NCBI GenBank assembly: GCA_947588965.1
Contig: CANQAN010000001.1
Location: 186,001 to 250,000, forward strand
Length of the DNA stretch: 64,000 nucleotides
Direction: 5' to 3'
Source of the DNA: an uncultured Helicobacteraceae bacterium
GTDB taxonomy: Bacteria > Campylobacterota > Campylobacteria > Campylobacterales > Helicobacteraceae
Below, piece by piece: positions 17,841 through 28,374 of the stretch. Under the pieces are notes generated by a model. The model did no database searches and was not told where the DNA came from. It saw nothing but the letters and a program-made list of their open reading frames with translations. The translations under genes and the position numbers were made by a program. Position 1 is the stretch's first letter. Every line of letters begins with the position of its first letter.

Positions 17841-19121
17841 ATGAATCTTTATGCCCACATCCTATGCCTTGAGCCTCATACACAAAACAAACGCACAGCC
17901 AGTGTTATGGGGATATTGTGCGCCCTCTTTTTAAGTGCCTTTATTTATTTAGAACATTTTTGGGATTCTGCTTCTCCCTTATGTGTCAGTATCTGTGCAC
18001 TTTTAGGATTGTTTTTGTATTTGAGACTTTCACGCTTTGGGGCGTTTATTTGTGGGGGAGTTATCGGAATTTTGTGGTTTTATTGGGTGGGCTTTAGTTT
18101 GAGATTCTATGAACTCACCGCCTTGATTCCGCTTGTTTGGGGAGTTTTTTTTCTTGTTTATGGCGGAATCTTTTATGGGCTTTGTTTTTTTTATAATCCA
18201 CTCTATCGCATCCTAACGCTCACCTTTTCTAGTCTCATTCATCCCTTTGGTTTCAATTGGTTTATCATAGAATCCATTTTTGTTAAGAGCTATTTCTTCC
18301 CCTCAAAATACACTCTTTTTTTCTTATTGTTCGGACTTTTCCTATTGAGCCTTTTTCTCTCAAAGAAACTCTACAAAACAAGCCTCATAGGGCTGATATT
18401 TCTTTGTCTGCTCTGCTCCCATACAAACTCTACGACAAAAGCACCTAAGGATTCTCCTTTAAACATTAAAACAACATCGCTTGATATTCCGCAAAATCTG
18501 CGTTGGAATCCCATTGAGTTCCAAAACATCATCACACAAAATTTTCAAAACATCATTCAGGCAAAGGGTAAATACGACTTGGTGATACTGCCAGAAACAG
18601 CCTTTCCGACAGCCTTAAATCTCCAACAAGATATTCTTAAAACACTCAAATCTTTGAGCCAAGAAATCGCAATCCTCACAGGTGGAATCTATAAGGATGA
18701 CAAAATGCGCTATTATAATAGCGCATTTTTATTTCAAGATGGAGAGATGCGTGTTTTTCATAAATTGATTCTTGTCCCCTTTGGTGAGCAAATTCCACTT
18801 CCAAAATTCCTTGCAAAAGGAATCAATCAAATCTTTTTTGAGGGCTTGGAAGATTTCAGCGCACAACCCTTTAATAAGCCAAATACAGCAATCATTAAGA
18901 ATCAAAAATTTCAAATTGCTATCTGCTATGAGGCAACGCGCGAGGAATTCTACAAAGACTCCCCACAAAAGCTTATTGCAATCAGTAATAATGCGTGGTT
19001 TCAGCCTAGTATTGAGCCAACTTTGCAAAAGCTCCTCATGCTCTACTTTGCCAAAAACCACAATACAACAATTTATCACTCCAGCAATGCTTCACAAGAC
19101 TTTATTCTCAATGCCCATTAA
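17841..19121 (+). CDS. lnt: Apolipoprotein N-acyltransferase
   Basis: Multi-TM N-terminus plus nitrilase domain (YDLVILPETAFP, KLILVPFGEQIPLP, AICYEATREEFY, AISNNAWF). Confidence 0.88.
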   Translation: MNLYAHILCLEPHTQNKRTASVMGILCALFLSAFIYLEHFWDSASPLCVSICALLGLFLYLRLSRFGAFICGGVIGILWFYWVGFSLRFYELTALIPLVWGVFFLVYGGIFYGLCFFYNPLYRILTLTFSSLIHPFGFNWFIIESIFVKSYFFPSKYTLFFLLFGLFLLSLFLSKKLYKTSLIGLIFLCLLCSHTNSTTKAPKDSPLNIKTTSLDIPQNLRWNPIEFQNIITQNFQNIIQAKGKYDLVILPETAFPTALNLQQDILKTLKSLSQEIAILTGGIYKDDKMRYYNSAFLFQDGEMRVFHKLILVPFGEQIPLPKFLAKGINQIFFEGLEDFSAQPFNKPNTAIIKNQKFQIAICYEATREEFYKDSPQKLIAISNNAWFQPSIEPTLQKLLMLYFAKNHNTTIYHSSNASQDFILNAH

Positions 19122-19822
19122 CCGCAATAAGATTGCTGAAAGATTCTTTTGCTTGGCCACTCTAGTGCGCTCAATGCGGGATTTTCCAGCTTCTGATAAT
19201 ACACGCAACCCGTATCAATAGCAGCGAAATTTTTCATAAGCAAAACTTCCCTTTGAACATCATGTCCAAAGACATTGAAAATCGCATAATCTTTCTTTCT
19301 ATCCAATGTCTTATAATCATGCTTTCTCAAGCGATTCCAGCAAATCTCCAAAGGATCATCGGGAGGCTTATTCCAAAAGGGCAATCCAAACCCATGCGTT
19401 ACAAAGAGTCTCTTACCATGCTCATCGGGATAATCCAGCTCTAAAGACATCGGCAAATCTTTGAAAAAATCCAAATGCTCATGAATCTTCGCGCTTCCTC
19501 CATCGCGCATATAGCTCTCAATCGTTTCATATCCTCCATTAATAAACCAAACATTTTCATTGCGCAAGGGATGCTTTGGGAATGCATGATAATATTCCAT
19601 CATTAAGACTTCATGATTGCCCAGAACACAAGCGTAGCTGTTTTTGATGACCAAATCCACAACTTGACAAGAATGCGTACCACGATCAATTAAGTCTCCT
19701 ACGAAAATGATTTGTGAATCCCATTTCTGCGGAAGACTCTCAATCAACGCACACAAAGTCTTAAAGCAACCATGCACATCACCTATGCAGTACACGGGCT
19801 TTGTCGTGTCTAATTGCTGCAT
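19118..19822 (-). CDS. Serine/threonine-phosphatase-like metallophosphoesterase
   Basis: YCIGDVHGCFKTL, IIFVGDLIDRGTHS, VLGNHEVLMMEY. Confidence 0.9.
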   Translation of the reverse strand: MQQLDTTKPVYCIGDVHGCFKTLCALIESLPQKWDSQIIFVGDLIDRGTHSCQVVDLVIKNSYACVLGNHEVLMMEYYHAFPKHPLRNENVWFINGGYETIESYMRDGGSAKIHEHLDFFKDLPMSLELDYPDEHGKRLFVTHGFGLPFWNKPPDDPLEICWNRLRKHDYKTLDRKKDYAIFNVFGHDVQREVLLMKNFAAIDTGCVYYQKLENPALSALEWPSKRIFQQSYCG

Positions 19823-19834
19823 TACATAGAATCC

Positions 19835-21466
19835 TTAGAGCCAAATGCTAGAGAGAATGAAATAAGCAACAGCACCAAACACAGCAGAAACCGGAACGGT
19901 AATGAGCCATGCAGCGACAATTTTGTTGATCGCAGAACGTTTGACGAGTTCCTCTTGATAGACTTTTTTGAGCTGTTTTTTGTCTTTTTTCTTGAAAGCA
20001 AAGACGACATAATAGTCTTTGAGAGCCTCTGCTTCTTTTTTTGCCTTTTTCTTATCGATTGCCTTAATGATAGCCGCCTTTTTGCGCACAGAAGAGCGAC
20101 GGAATTTCTCTAAGAAAGCCTTGACTTCCTCTGCATTCTCACCCTTGCGATCTTCTAGAATTTTCAATTCCATTTCTTTATAACGTTTTTTCAAATATTC
20201 ACGCAAGAATCCCACACCAAAGACAGCTCCAACGGCAATATGTGTAGAACTTACAGGCATTCCAAGCTCACTTGCAATAAGCACTGTCAAAGCCGCACTC
20301 ATCGCAATACAAAAAGCGCGTGTTTGATCTAATTCTGTAATCTCACTCCCCACCGTTCTAATCAATTTAGGACCATAGAGCGCAAGTCCAATAGAGATTC
20401 CAAGCCCCCCTAAAAACATAATCCAAAAGGGAACACTCGCCTTTCCACCAAAGACAAAGGATTCTTTGAGCGCATCGTTAATGGCTGCTAATGGGCCAAT
20501 CGCATTGGCTACGTCATTGGCACCGTGTGCGAAGCTCAAAAGAGCTGCCGCAAAAATAAGAGGAATCGTAAAGAGTTTATTAATCTCCTCCTTTTTGTTT
20601 TCTAATTTATCCAATGTATTCTTAATGACCACCCTTACAATCATAAACACAACAAGCGCAATCACAAAACTCGCCGCAAACGCAACAAGCGGATCAAATG
20701 TAATGACCTTTTTGAGTCCCTTGTTGATAAGATACAGGCTAAAAGCCCATGCCATAAATGCGATCAAATAAGGCACAGTGCGACTTGCCGCGAGCTTTTT
20801 GTTTTCTTTATAAGTGATGGCTTGTTTGACGAAAAACAACAACGCTGCTGCGATAATACCGCCACTCACAGGTGAAATCACCCAACTCAATACGATTTGC
20901 CCCAGCTCTTCCCAATGCGCAACGCCGAATCCACCCGCTGCGATTCCAGCTCCCAAGATTCCACCAACAATAGAATGTGTGGTTGAAACAGGCGCCCCAA
21001 CCGCTGTTGCGGCATGTAACCAAATCGCTCCCGAAACAAGTGCTGCTAACATTAATGTCACAAACACCTTTGTATCACCGATAGAATCCACAGAGATGAT
21101 TCCCGAACGCACCGTATCTACAACTTCGCCCCCTGCAATCAAAGCACCAGAGATTTCGCAAACTGCCGCTATGATTATTGCTCCAGTCATTGTGAGAGCC
21201 TTAGAACCAACTGCAGGACCCACATTGTTTGCCACATCGTTTGCCCCAATATTGAGAGCCATATATCCTCCAACAATCGCAGCAAACCCAAGAATCAACG
21301 GCTTTGTGATTTCATCACTCACCCATATGACCATAGTAATAATCAAAAGCACAAACGCAACGATAACGCCAGCCTTTTGCAAATCCTCTTTGTTAATTTT
21401 AAAACCAGCCTCTAAGTTGTACCAATGTTTCATCTTATCCTTCCTTTTTGGTTTGGCTCTTAACAC
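19835..21466 (-). CDS. Inorganic phosphate transporter, PiT family
   Basis: NIGANDVANNVGPAVGSKALT and FAHGANDVANAIGPLAAI duplicated PiT signatures. Confidence 0.93.
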   Translation of the reverse strand: MLRAKPKRKDKMKHWYNLEAGFKINKEDLQKAGVIVAFVLLIITMVIWVSDEITKPLILGFAAIVGGYMALNIGANDVANNVGPAVGSKALTMTGAIIIAAVCEISGALIAGGEVVDTVRSGIISVDSIGDTKVFVTLMLAALVSGAIWLHAATAVGAPVSTTHSIVGGILGAGIAAGGFGVAHWEELGQIVLSWVISPVSGGIIAAALLFFVKQAITYKENKKLAASRTVPYLIAFMAWAFSLYLINKGLKKVITFDPLVAFAASFVIALVVFMIVRVVIKNTLDKLENKKEEINKLFTIPLIFAAALLSFAHGANDVANAIGPLAAINDALKESFVFGGKASVPFWIMFLGGLGISIGLALYGPKLIRTVGSEITELDQTRAFCIAMSAALTVLIASELGMPVSSTHIAVGAVFGVGFLREYLKKRYKEMELKILEDRKGENAEEVKAFLEKFRRSSVRKKAAIIKAIDKKKAKKEAEALKDYYVVFAFKKKDKKQLKKVYQEELVKRSAINKIVAAWLITVPVSAVFGAVAYFILSSIWL

Positions 21467-21642
21467 TAGGTCTTTAAAAGAAATTCCCCAAAAACCAAAT
21501 TTTTTACAACCAAATTAACGCGTTCAGTGTAGCATTTTTTACCTTTGTTTTAATTAAAGCATTTAATTTTAATTTTTAATGCTTCTTAAAAGCTAGAGAT
21601 TCACAAAATCAAACACTCATTTGTAAATATTTATGTCATTTT

Positions 21643-21658
21643 TGGAATGTTCTTTGCT
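21643..21658 (+). promoter_or_regulatory. Putative sigma-54 (RpoN) promoter of flgH
   Basis: TGGAATG-TTCT-TTGCT: GG/GC dinucleotides separated by exactly 10 nt, 33 nt upstream of the flgH ATG. Confidence 0.65.
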
Positions 21659-21690
21659 TAGCATTAATAAATCTCGCATAAGGAAATGCT

Positions 21691-22437
21691 ATGAAAACGA
21701 CAAAAACGACTTTAAGAGCCACATTTTTGCTACCTATGACTTTTCTTTTATCCCTTTTGGGATTGTTTTTTGGTGGTTGTGCAACGACGGATCCGCAAAT
21801 TTCATTCAGACCTCCCACCTATGTAGAAGAATTGCCTCCAAGGGAAGATGAGGATAATTTTGGGAATCCGGGCAGTATTTTTGGCAATGGTGGGAATTTG
21901 CTCTTTTCAGACCGTCGCGCAATGCAACTCAATGACTTAGTGACTGTGATTATCAACCAAACCGCACAGGCAAGTTCTACGGCAAACAAAAATCTCAATG
22001 AAACTTCTAACGCAACCCTTACAGGTCCGGGAATCGCCTTTGGAGGACCAAGTGTAAGCATGGGTGATATGACAAATAAACTCAACAACCTCACGGGCTT
22101 CGGAATCACAACGGGGCAGAACACCTCCACTTTTCAAGGCACAGGTTCTCAAAACCGCCAAGAAACTTTCACCACAACCATTGCGGCGCGCATTATTAAG
22201 ATTATGCAAAATGGAAATTACTTCATTGAAGGAAGTCGCGAAGTCCTCATTAATGGAGAGAAGCAAATCATACATCTAAGCGGTGTTGTGCGACCCAATG
22301 ATATTGCTCGTGACAATACAATAGAATCACGTTTCATAGCCGATGCGAAAATCATGTATGACACACAAGGTGAGTTGAAGAAAAATACAGAAAAGGGCTG
22401 GGGAACAAAACTTATTGAATCAATTTGGCCCTTTTAG
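21691..22437 (+). CDS. flgH: Flagellar L-ring protein
   Basis: Lipobox LFFGGCATTD; LNDLVTVIINQTAQASS, EGSREVLINGEKQIIHLSGVVRPNDI. Confidence 0.95.
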   Translation: MKTTKTTLRATFLLPMTFLLSLLGLFFGGCATTDPQISFRPPTYVEELPPREDEDNFGNPGSIFGNGGNLLFSDRRAMQLNDLVTVIINQTAQASSTANKNLNETSNATLTGPGIAFGGPSVSMGDMTNKLNNLTGFGITTGQNTSTFQGTGSQNRQETFTTTIAARIIKIMQNGNYFIEGSREVLINGEKQIIHLSGVVRPNDIARDNTIESRFIADAKIMYDTQGELKKNTEKGWGTKLIESIWPF

Positions 22438-22492
22438 ATAACTTTTTAAAAATTTAAGATAAAATGCGCAAATCTCTTAAAAAAGGATTTGC

Positions 22493-23959
22493 GTGCAAAC
22501 ACAATATTTTATCGGCACTCGCGGGGGCGAAGAGTCAGGAATTACTTTTAAAGATGCGGTATTAAGCCCAAGTGCCTCATTTGGGGGGCTTTACACACTC
22601 CAAAACTTCCCACATTTTGATGAAGATGATATCAAAGATTTCACAAAGTTAGATTATGAGGAATTAACAAGAATTCTTTTTAACAAGATAGGATTAAAGG
22701 TAGAGAGAGACTTATTGCATGAATCCTTGTCCCTCTACCAAAACTTTGATGACAAAAAATCTCCAACCCCACTTGTGTCTGTAACGCCACATTTACATCT
22801 CCAAAAGCTGTATTGCGGACCGACACGTGCCTTTAAAGATATGGCTTTACAGCCATTTGGTGCGCTCTTTAGCGGTTTTTTACAAGAAGACCATCATCAT
22901 AAAAACTATCTCATTCTTGTCGCCACGAGTGGTGACACAGGTCCAGCGACCCTAAAGAGCTTCGCAAACAAGCCCAACATTAAAGTTGTCTGCATTTATC
23001 CCCACGGGGGCGTGAGTGATGTCCAGCGCCTACAAATGACAACCACCAATGCAGACAACATTGAAGTTTTAGGGATTGATGGTGATTTTGATGATGCGCA
23101 AAATTTCTTAAAAGAGATGCTAAAGGATTCCAAATTTAACGCTATCTTGCATTCCAAAAATACCTCTCTTAGTGCCGCAAATAGCGTAAATTTTGGAAGA
23201 ATTGCCTTCCAAATCATCTATCATGTCTATGCGAGTCTGCAAATCTACAAAATTAATCACGAAAAGCCTCACATCATCATTCCAAGCGGAAATTTTGGAA
23301 ATGCCCTAGGGGCTTTCTATGCAAAGAAAATGGGATTCCCCATTGAGAAGATTTGGATTGCTTCTAATGCTAACAACATTCTCACGGAATTCATAAATAC
23401 GGGCATATATGACATCACGCAAAAGACATTGAAAAAAACCTACTCTCCTGCTATGGACATTCTCAAAAGCTCCAATATTGAGCGTCTGCTTTTTGCTCTC
23501 TTTGACGCGCAACGCACAAGGGAACTTATGGAATCCCTAGAAAGCTCACATCAATACAAACTCAACAAAGAAGAGCTCATTTGGGTGCAAAATTATTTCG
23601 GTGCCACAAGTTGCGATGATGACTATTGTCTCAACATCATTAAAGCCTACGCCAAAAAAGGCTTCATCATAGATCCTCACACCGCTTGTGGATTCAAGTC
23701 CTTTGAATCCATTCAAGCCCAATATCCTAACGCAAAATGCATTCTTTGCGCAACTGCAGAATGGACGAAATTCGCACCCACTCTTGCAAAAGCACTTGGC
23801 TTTGGAGATTTGAGCGACAAGGAAGCATTAGAAAAAATTGCACAAACCTACAAAATTCAGATTCCAACGCAGATTTCCTCACTCTTTGATCGGCCAGAAA
23901 TCCACAATCGCATCATTAAAAAAGAAGAACTCTATAATAGCATCTTGGAATGGCTGTAA
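22493..23959 (+). CDS. thrC: Threonine synthase
   Basis: GPTRAFKDMALQPFG PLP-lysine motif; VATSGDTGPATLKSF. Confidence 0.95.
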   Translation: MQTQYFIGTRGGEESGITFKDAVLSPSASFGGLYTLQNFPHFDEDDIKDFTKLDYEELTRILFNKIGLKVERDLLHESLSLYQNFDDKKSPTPLVSVTPHLHLQKLYCGPTRAFKDMALQPFGALFSGFLQEDHHHKNYLILVATSGDTGPATLKSFANKPNIKVVCIYPHGGVSDVQRLQMTTTNADNIEVLGIDGDFDDAQNFLKEMLKDSKFNAILHSKNTSLSAANSVNFGRIAFQIIYHVYASLQIYKINHEKPHIIIPSGNFGNALGAFYAKKMGFPIEKIWIASNANNILTEFINTGIYDITQKTLKKTYSPAMDILKSSNIERLLFALFDAQRTRELMESLESSHQYKLNKEELIWVQNYFGATSCDDDYCLNIIKAYAKKGFIIDPHTACGFKSFESIQAQYPNAKCILCATAEWTKFAPTLAKALGFGDLSDKEALEKIAQTYKIQIPTQISSLFDRPEIHNRIIKKEELYNSILEWL

Positions 23960-23968
23960 GGAATCCTT

Positions 23969-24850
23969 ATGCTGTATTTTTCTGATTTGCTTTTAAAGTT
24001 ACAAGATTTTTGGAATAAACAAGGCTGTCTTATCATTCAGCCCTATGACATTCCAGCAGGTGCGGGGACTTTCCATCCCGCCACACTTTTAAGGAGTTTG
24101 GACTCTAAGGCTTGGAGTGTCGCCTATGTCGCCCCTTCGCGTCGCCCTACAGATGGTCGCTATGGTGAAAATCCAAATCGCTTAGGAAGTTACTACCAAT
24201 TCCAAGCACTCATCAAACCAAGCCCTAATAACATTCAAGAACTCTATCTCAAAAGTCTAGAATATTTAGGGCTCAACCTCAAAGAACATGACATAAGATT
24301 TGTAGAAGACAATTGGGAATCCCCAACACTTGGCGCATGGGGGCTTGGATGGGAAGTTTGGCTTGATGGAATGGAAATCACACAATTCACATATTTCCAG
24401 CAAGTTGGCGGAATCCCTTGCGATCCTGTGGCTGTTGAGATCACTTATGGAACAGAACGTCTTGCTATGGCTTTGCAGGGCGTGGAAAATATTTTTGCGA
24501 TTCAGTGGAATGAGCATTACAGCTATGCTGATGTACATTTAGAAGGAGAATATGAATTTTCAAAATATCACTTTGAAGTCGCAGAAACCGCAATGCTTTT
24601 TGAGCTGTTTGCAAAAATGCAGAACGAGGGAAATCGTGCGCTAGAAGCGGGATTGCCACTTCCCGCCTATGATTGTGCGATGTTAGCAAGTCATTTATTT
24701 AATGTCCTTGATTCAAGAAAGGCCATTTCAGCCACAGAGCGGCAAAATTACATTTTGAAAATCCGCGAACTTGTCAAATCTTGCGCAATGCTCTACAAAG
24801 AGCAAGAATCCCTACGCACAGAACGTTTAGAATCATTTAAAAATGCATAG
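23969..24850 (+). CDS. glyQ: Glycyl-tRNA synthetase alpha subunit
   Basis: [55 protein letters not shown]. Confidence 0.97.
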   Translation: MLYFSDLLLKLQDFWNKQGCLIIQPYDIPAGAGTFHPATLLRSLDSKAWSVAYVAPSRRPTDGRYGENPNRLGSYYQFQALIKPSPNNIQELYLKSLEYLGLNLKEHDIRFVEDNWESPTLGAWGLGWEVWLDGMEITQFTYFQQVGGIPCDPVAVEITYGTERLAMALQGVENIFAIQWNEHYSYADVHLEGEYEFSKYHFEVAETAMLFELFAKMQNEGNRALEAGLPLPAYDCAMLASHLFNVLDSRKAISATERQNYILKIRELVKSCAMLYKEQESLRTERLESFKNA

Positions 24851-25574
24851 CACACGCGCGCTTTTGGATTTTCTCAATCAAACAAGCCCCTTTGAGCTCC
24901 AAGAAGCGTGGGATAATTCCGGCTTGATACTAGGAGATTTGAAGTCCAATTTCCAACACATTTATTTGAGCCTAGAAGTCACACAAGAAGTGCTAGAGAG
25001 TGCAAAAAAAGATTCCGTTCTCATCACACATCATCCCCTTATATTTTCCCCCCTTAAAGTACTCAATTTCGCGCAATATCCTGCCAAACTCCTACAAATC
25101 GCTATCAAAAAAAACATCCAACTCATTGCCATGCACACAAACTTTGACAAAACACATTTTGGTTCATACATTACAAGCACAATTTTGGGTATCAAAAACT
25201 ACTCTCAACAGGGCTTTGCGATTCTTTTTTGCTGGGAAGATTCCTTTGAATCCCTCTGTGATTTTATCAAAGAAAAATTCCATCTTAACACTCTTAAGAT
25301 TACAAAATCTCACACAAAAACACCCCAAAGAGTCGCCCTCATCACAGGGAGTGGAGCGAGTTTTATCCGCAATATTCCAGAGATTGACTGCCTCATTACA
25401 GGCGACATTAAATATCATGATGCTATGGAGGCTTTTGCTCTTAACATCAACCTCATTGATTGTGGGCATTATGAATTGGAATGCTATTTTGGAAAAATTC
25501 TCGCGCCAATTTTGACAAATGCAGGCTATAAAGTTATAATTTCAGAATCACAAAATCCCTTTAGTTTCGTCTAA
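24843..25574 (+). CDS. Nif3-like dinuclear metal-binding protein
   Basis: [49 protein letters not shown]. Confidence 0.9.
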   Translation: MHSTRALLDFLNQTSPFELQEAWDNSGLILGDLKSNFQHIYLSLEVTQEVLESAKKDSVLITHHPLIFSPLKVLNFAQYPAKLLQIAIKKNIQLIAMHTNFDKTHFGSYITSTILGIKNYSQQGFAILFCWEDSFESLCDFIKEKFHLNTLKITKSHTKTPQRVALITGSGASFIRNIPEIDCLITGDIKYHDAMEAFALNINLIDCGHYELECYFGKILAPILTNAGYKVIISESQNPFSFV

Positions 25575-25588
25575 TATTTGGAGTTAGC

Positions 25589-26308
25589 ATGAATAAACAT
25601 TTAAATCAACTCATTAAAATCGCAAATCTTGATAGAGACATTGATTCTTTTAAACCACGTATACAAGAGGCTAAAAAGGAACTAAACGCACTCTTAAATG
25701 AGGAAGAAAAGCTCAATGCAGAAAAAGAATCTCTTGAGTCATCTTGCCATGAAATCGCGCTGTCCATTCAAAAAAATGAAAATCACCTTGAAGAACTATC
25801 ACAAAAATTGAGCGAAATTGCCAACAAAACTAAACTCATCAAAACAGAAAAGGAAAACAAGGCTCTAAGTCTAGAAGAAGAGCTTGCAAAGGAGCAAATC
25901 ACCGTTGCAAATGAAGAGATTCAGCGCCTCAATGGAATCCTAGAAAAGAAAAAAGAAGAGATTCAAGCCCTAGAAGTCCGCATTCAGGAGCTCAAAGACA
26001 AACAAATAGACATAAGCAACAAATCCAACGAAGAAGTCCAAAAGATAAAAGATGAGCAAGGACAAGTTTTCGCGCAAAAAGAAGCACTAGTGGGCAAAAT
26101 GGATCAAAAAATTATCGTCTTTTATGAAAAGATTCGCAAATGGGCTAAAAATACGAGTGTCGTCCCTATCACGCGTCAAGCTTGCGGAGGATGCTTTATT
26201 CGCATTAATGACAAAATCTACTCTGATGTTATGCGCTCTGATGACATTATCACTTGCCCACATTGTGGCCGCATCCTTTACAATCAAGAAGAGAATCATT
26301 CGGCTTGA
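25589..26308 (+). CDS. Coiled-coil zinc-ribbon protein (HP0958/FlgZ-like, RpoN chaperone family)
   Basis: Long coiled-coil plus C-terminal CGGCF...CPHCGRILY; next to the Nif3-like gene as in H. pylori. Confidence 0.85.
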   Translation: MNKHLNQLIKIANLDRDIDSFKPRIQEAKKELNALLNEEEKLNAEKESLESSCHEIALSIQKNENHLEELSQKLSEIANKTKLIKTEKENKALSLEEELAKEQITVANEEIQRLNGILEKKKEEIQALEVRIQELKDKQIDISNKSNEEVQKIKDEQGQVFAQKEALVGKMDQKIIVFYEKIRKWAKNTSVVPITRQACGGCFIRINDKIYSDVMRSDDIITCPHCGRILYNQEENHSA

Positions 26309-27540
26309 TCGCTTTTGTAAGCCTCTATTACTCCATGCTGTGCATTGCGCATTTTTGCGCTCTGCCCTTTCTTGCACTCTTATCTTTGAAAGACAAATAT
26401 AAGCATTCATTAAAAAGGCGCTTTTTTTTCTTCAACCCGATTCCTAAGGATTTTTATTTTCATTGGTTGCATGCCTGCTCCTTTGGTGAAGTCAAATCCT
26501 TGCAAAGCCTCATAGAAGCCCTAGAAAAGACATTAAAAGAAAAAGAAAGAATCCTCCTTACAACCACAACACAAACAGGTTACAACCTCGCAACAAAGCT
26601 CTATCCACATTGCATTGTGCGCTATCTGCCCTTTGAAACCTTACTTCCCTTTTGGCTCTACCATCGCAAAATCCTAAGTCTCACACTCACTGAAGCAGAA
26701 CTTTGGCTCTTGCCCGTCTTTTGTGCGCATTCAAAAGGCGCCACCACAACCTACATTAACGCAAGAATCTCCACAAACTCCTTTCCACGTTATTTGCGAT
26801 TCCGCTTTTTCTATGCACGACTCTTCAGCCAGATTCAAAAAGTCTTTTCTCAAAGCACAGGAGATAAAATGCGACTTGAAGCATTAGGAGCGCAAAATAT
26901 TGAAGTCTTTGGGAATCTCAAACTCGCAGAGATTCCGCATGTGAGCGTACATTATGTACCCCCAGCACAACCTCTATGGGTGATTGCAAGTACGCACAAA
27001 AAAAACAATCAAAGCGAAGAGGAGCTGATTTTAAAAGAAATTCTCAAAGCCTTTGATACAAATCACACAGATACGATTCCGCGCTTCTTGTTTGCTCCGC
27101 GCCATCCCGAGAGATTTATAGAGGTTCAAACCACTTTGGATTCCCTTTTACAAGCACATAAACTGCCAAAACTCACAAAAACCTCCATAAGCGGAATCCA
27201 AAATGCCCTGCAAGAGCCTTTTATTTTGCTTGATTCTCTAGGAGAGCTTAACAATCTCTACTCCATTGCCAACACTGTGATTTTAGGCGGAAGCTTTTTG
27301 TCCAATATCGGCGGACACAACCCCATTGAACCCGCGTTTTTTCACGCAAAACTCATAAGCGGACCCTTTATATTCAATCAAGAAGCCCTTTTTTCTTGTG
27401 TTGAAAACTATATTTTATGCCCCATTGAAGAGCTCTCACAAGTTTTGAGTGCGGAAAGATTAAAAGAAATCAAACCCGCAAAACTCACCAAAAAACTAGA
27501 CATCACAGCGCTCATCCAAAGCATTCAAGGACACTCATGA
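26254..27540 (+). CDS. waaA: 3-deoxy-D-manno-octulosonic acid transferase
   Basis: HWLHACSFGEVKSLQSL, TTTTQTGYNLA, FVGGSF-like ILGGSFLSNIGGHNPIEPA; actual start probably TTG near 26308. Confidence 0.88.
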   Translation: MPTLWPHPLQSRRESFGLIAFVSLYYSMLCIAHFCALPFLALLSLKDKYKHSLKRRFFFFNPIPKDFYFHWLHACSFGEVKSLQSLIEALEKTLKEKERILLTTTTQTGYNLATKLYPHCIVRYLPFETLLPFWLYHRKILSLTLTEAELWLLPVFCAHSKGATTTYINARISTNSFPRYLRFRFFYARLFSQIQKVFSQSTGDKMRLEALGAQNIEVFGNLKLAEIPHVSVHYVPPAQPLWVIASTHKKNNQSEEELILKEILKAFDTNHTDTIPRFLFAPRHPERFIEVQTTLDSLLQAHKLPKLTKTSISGIQNALQEPFILLDSLGELNNLYSIANTVILGGSFLSNIGGHNPIEPAFFHAKLISGPFIFNQEALFSCVENYILCPIEELSQVLSAERLKEIKPAKLTKKLDITALIQSIQGHS

Positions 27541-28358
27541 GAGTCAAAAACACAAAAAACCATTCCCCCAAAAATCACAAAAACCCTAAAAACCAAGAAT
27601 CCAAAAATCACGTAAATTTGCAAAAAGCCTATAAACTTTTGAGCTTGCAAGAAAACATCTCTCACAACGAGGCAAAATCACTGATTGACAGAGGGCTTGT
27701 GAGTGTCGGAAACAAGCGCATACAAATCGCACGTGCATTGATTCCAATTCAAACGCGCTTTAAAATTAACAAGATTGATTCTGTCCAAAAAATCTTTGAA
27801 AACGAAGAGATTCTAGCTCTCAATAAACCTCCCTTTTTAACTAGCGAAGAGATTGTAAGAGAATTTCCAGATTGGACGCTTTTGCACCGCTTAGACAAAG
27901 AGACAAGTGGCGTTTTGCTGCTCGTTAAAGACAAAAGCCCCTTTCATTTGAGGGCAAAAGAATGCTTCAAACAAATGCAAGTACTCAAGCAATACATTGC
28001 AATTGTAGAGGGAATCGTTCAAGAAGAATGCATAATTGACACGCCCCTTTTTATTAAAAAGGGCAGATTTGCAAAGGTACAAGTCAGTCCCAATTCAGAG
28101 GGACACAAGGCAATCACGCGCATAAGTCCAATAGAAATCTCGGGCAAAAAGACAAAACTAAATGTGTTTATAAGCACAGGAAAAACCCATCAAATCCGCG
28201 CTCATTTAGCCTCCATCAAGCATCCCATCTTAGGAGACACGCTCTATGGCGCAAGAGCAGCAGAGAGGATATTCCTCCATGCGCATCGCATCGCTCTTTT
28301 AGGCTATGATTTTTGCTCTCCCATTCCCCCTTCTTTTGTGTTTAGGGACAATCTTTAG
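27537..28358 (+). CDS. RluA-family pseudouridine synthase
   Basis: LLHRLDKETSGVLLLVK catalytic motif; GKTHQIRAHLASIKHPILGDTLYG. Confidence 0.93.
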   Translation: MRVKNTKNHSPKNHKNPKNQESKNHVNLQKAYKLLSLQENISHNEAKSLIDRGLVSVGNKRIQIARALIPIQTRFKINKIDSVQKIFENEEILALNKPPFLTSEEIVREFPDWTLLHRLDKETSGVLLLVKDKSPFHLRAKECFKQMQVLKQYIAIVEGIVQEECIIDTPLFIKKGRFAKVQVSPNSEGHKAITRISPIEISGKKTKLNVFISTGKTHQIRAHLASIKHPILGDTLYGARAAERIFLHAHRIALLGYDFCSPIPPSFVFRDNL

Positions 28359-28374
28359 AATTCCTCTCTTTTTC

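Noticed and set aside
20814-21518. 234-aa plus-strand ORF opposite the phosphate transporter
   Set aside because: Composition is an antisense reading of a strongly conserved gene; no RBS or recognisable domain.
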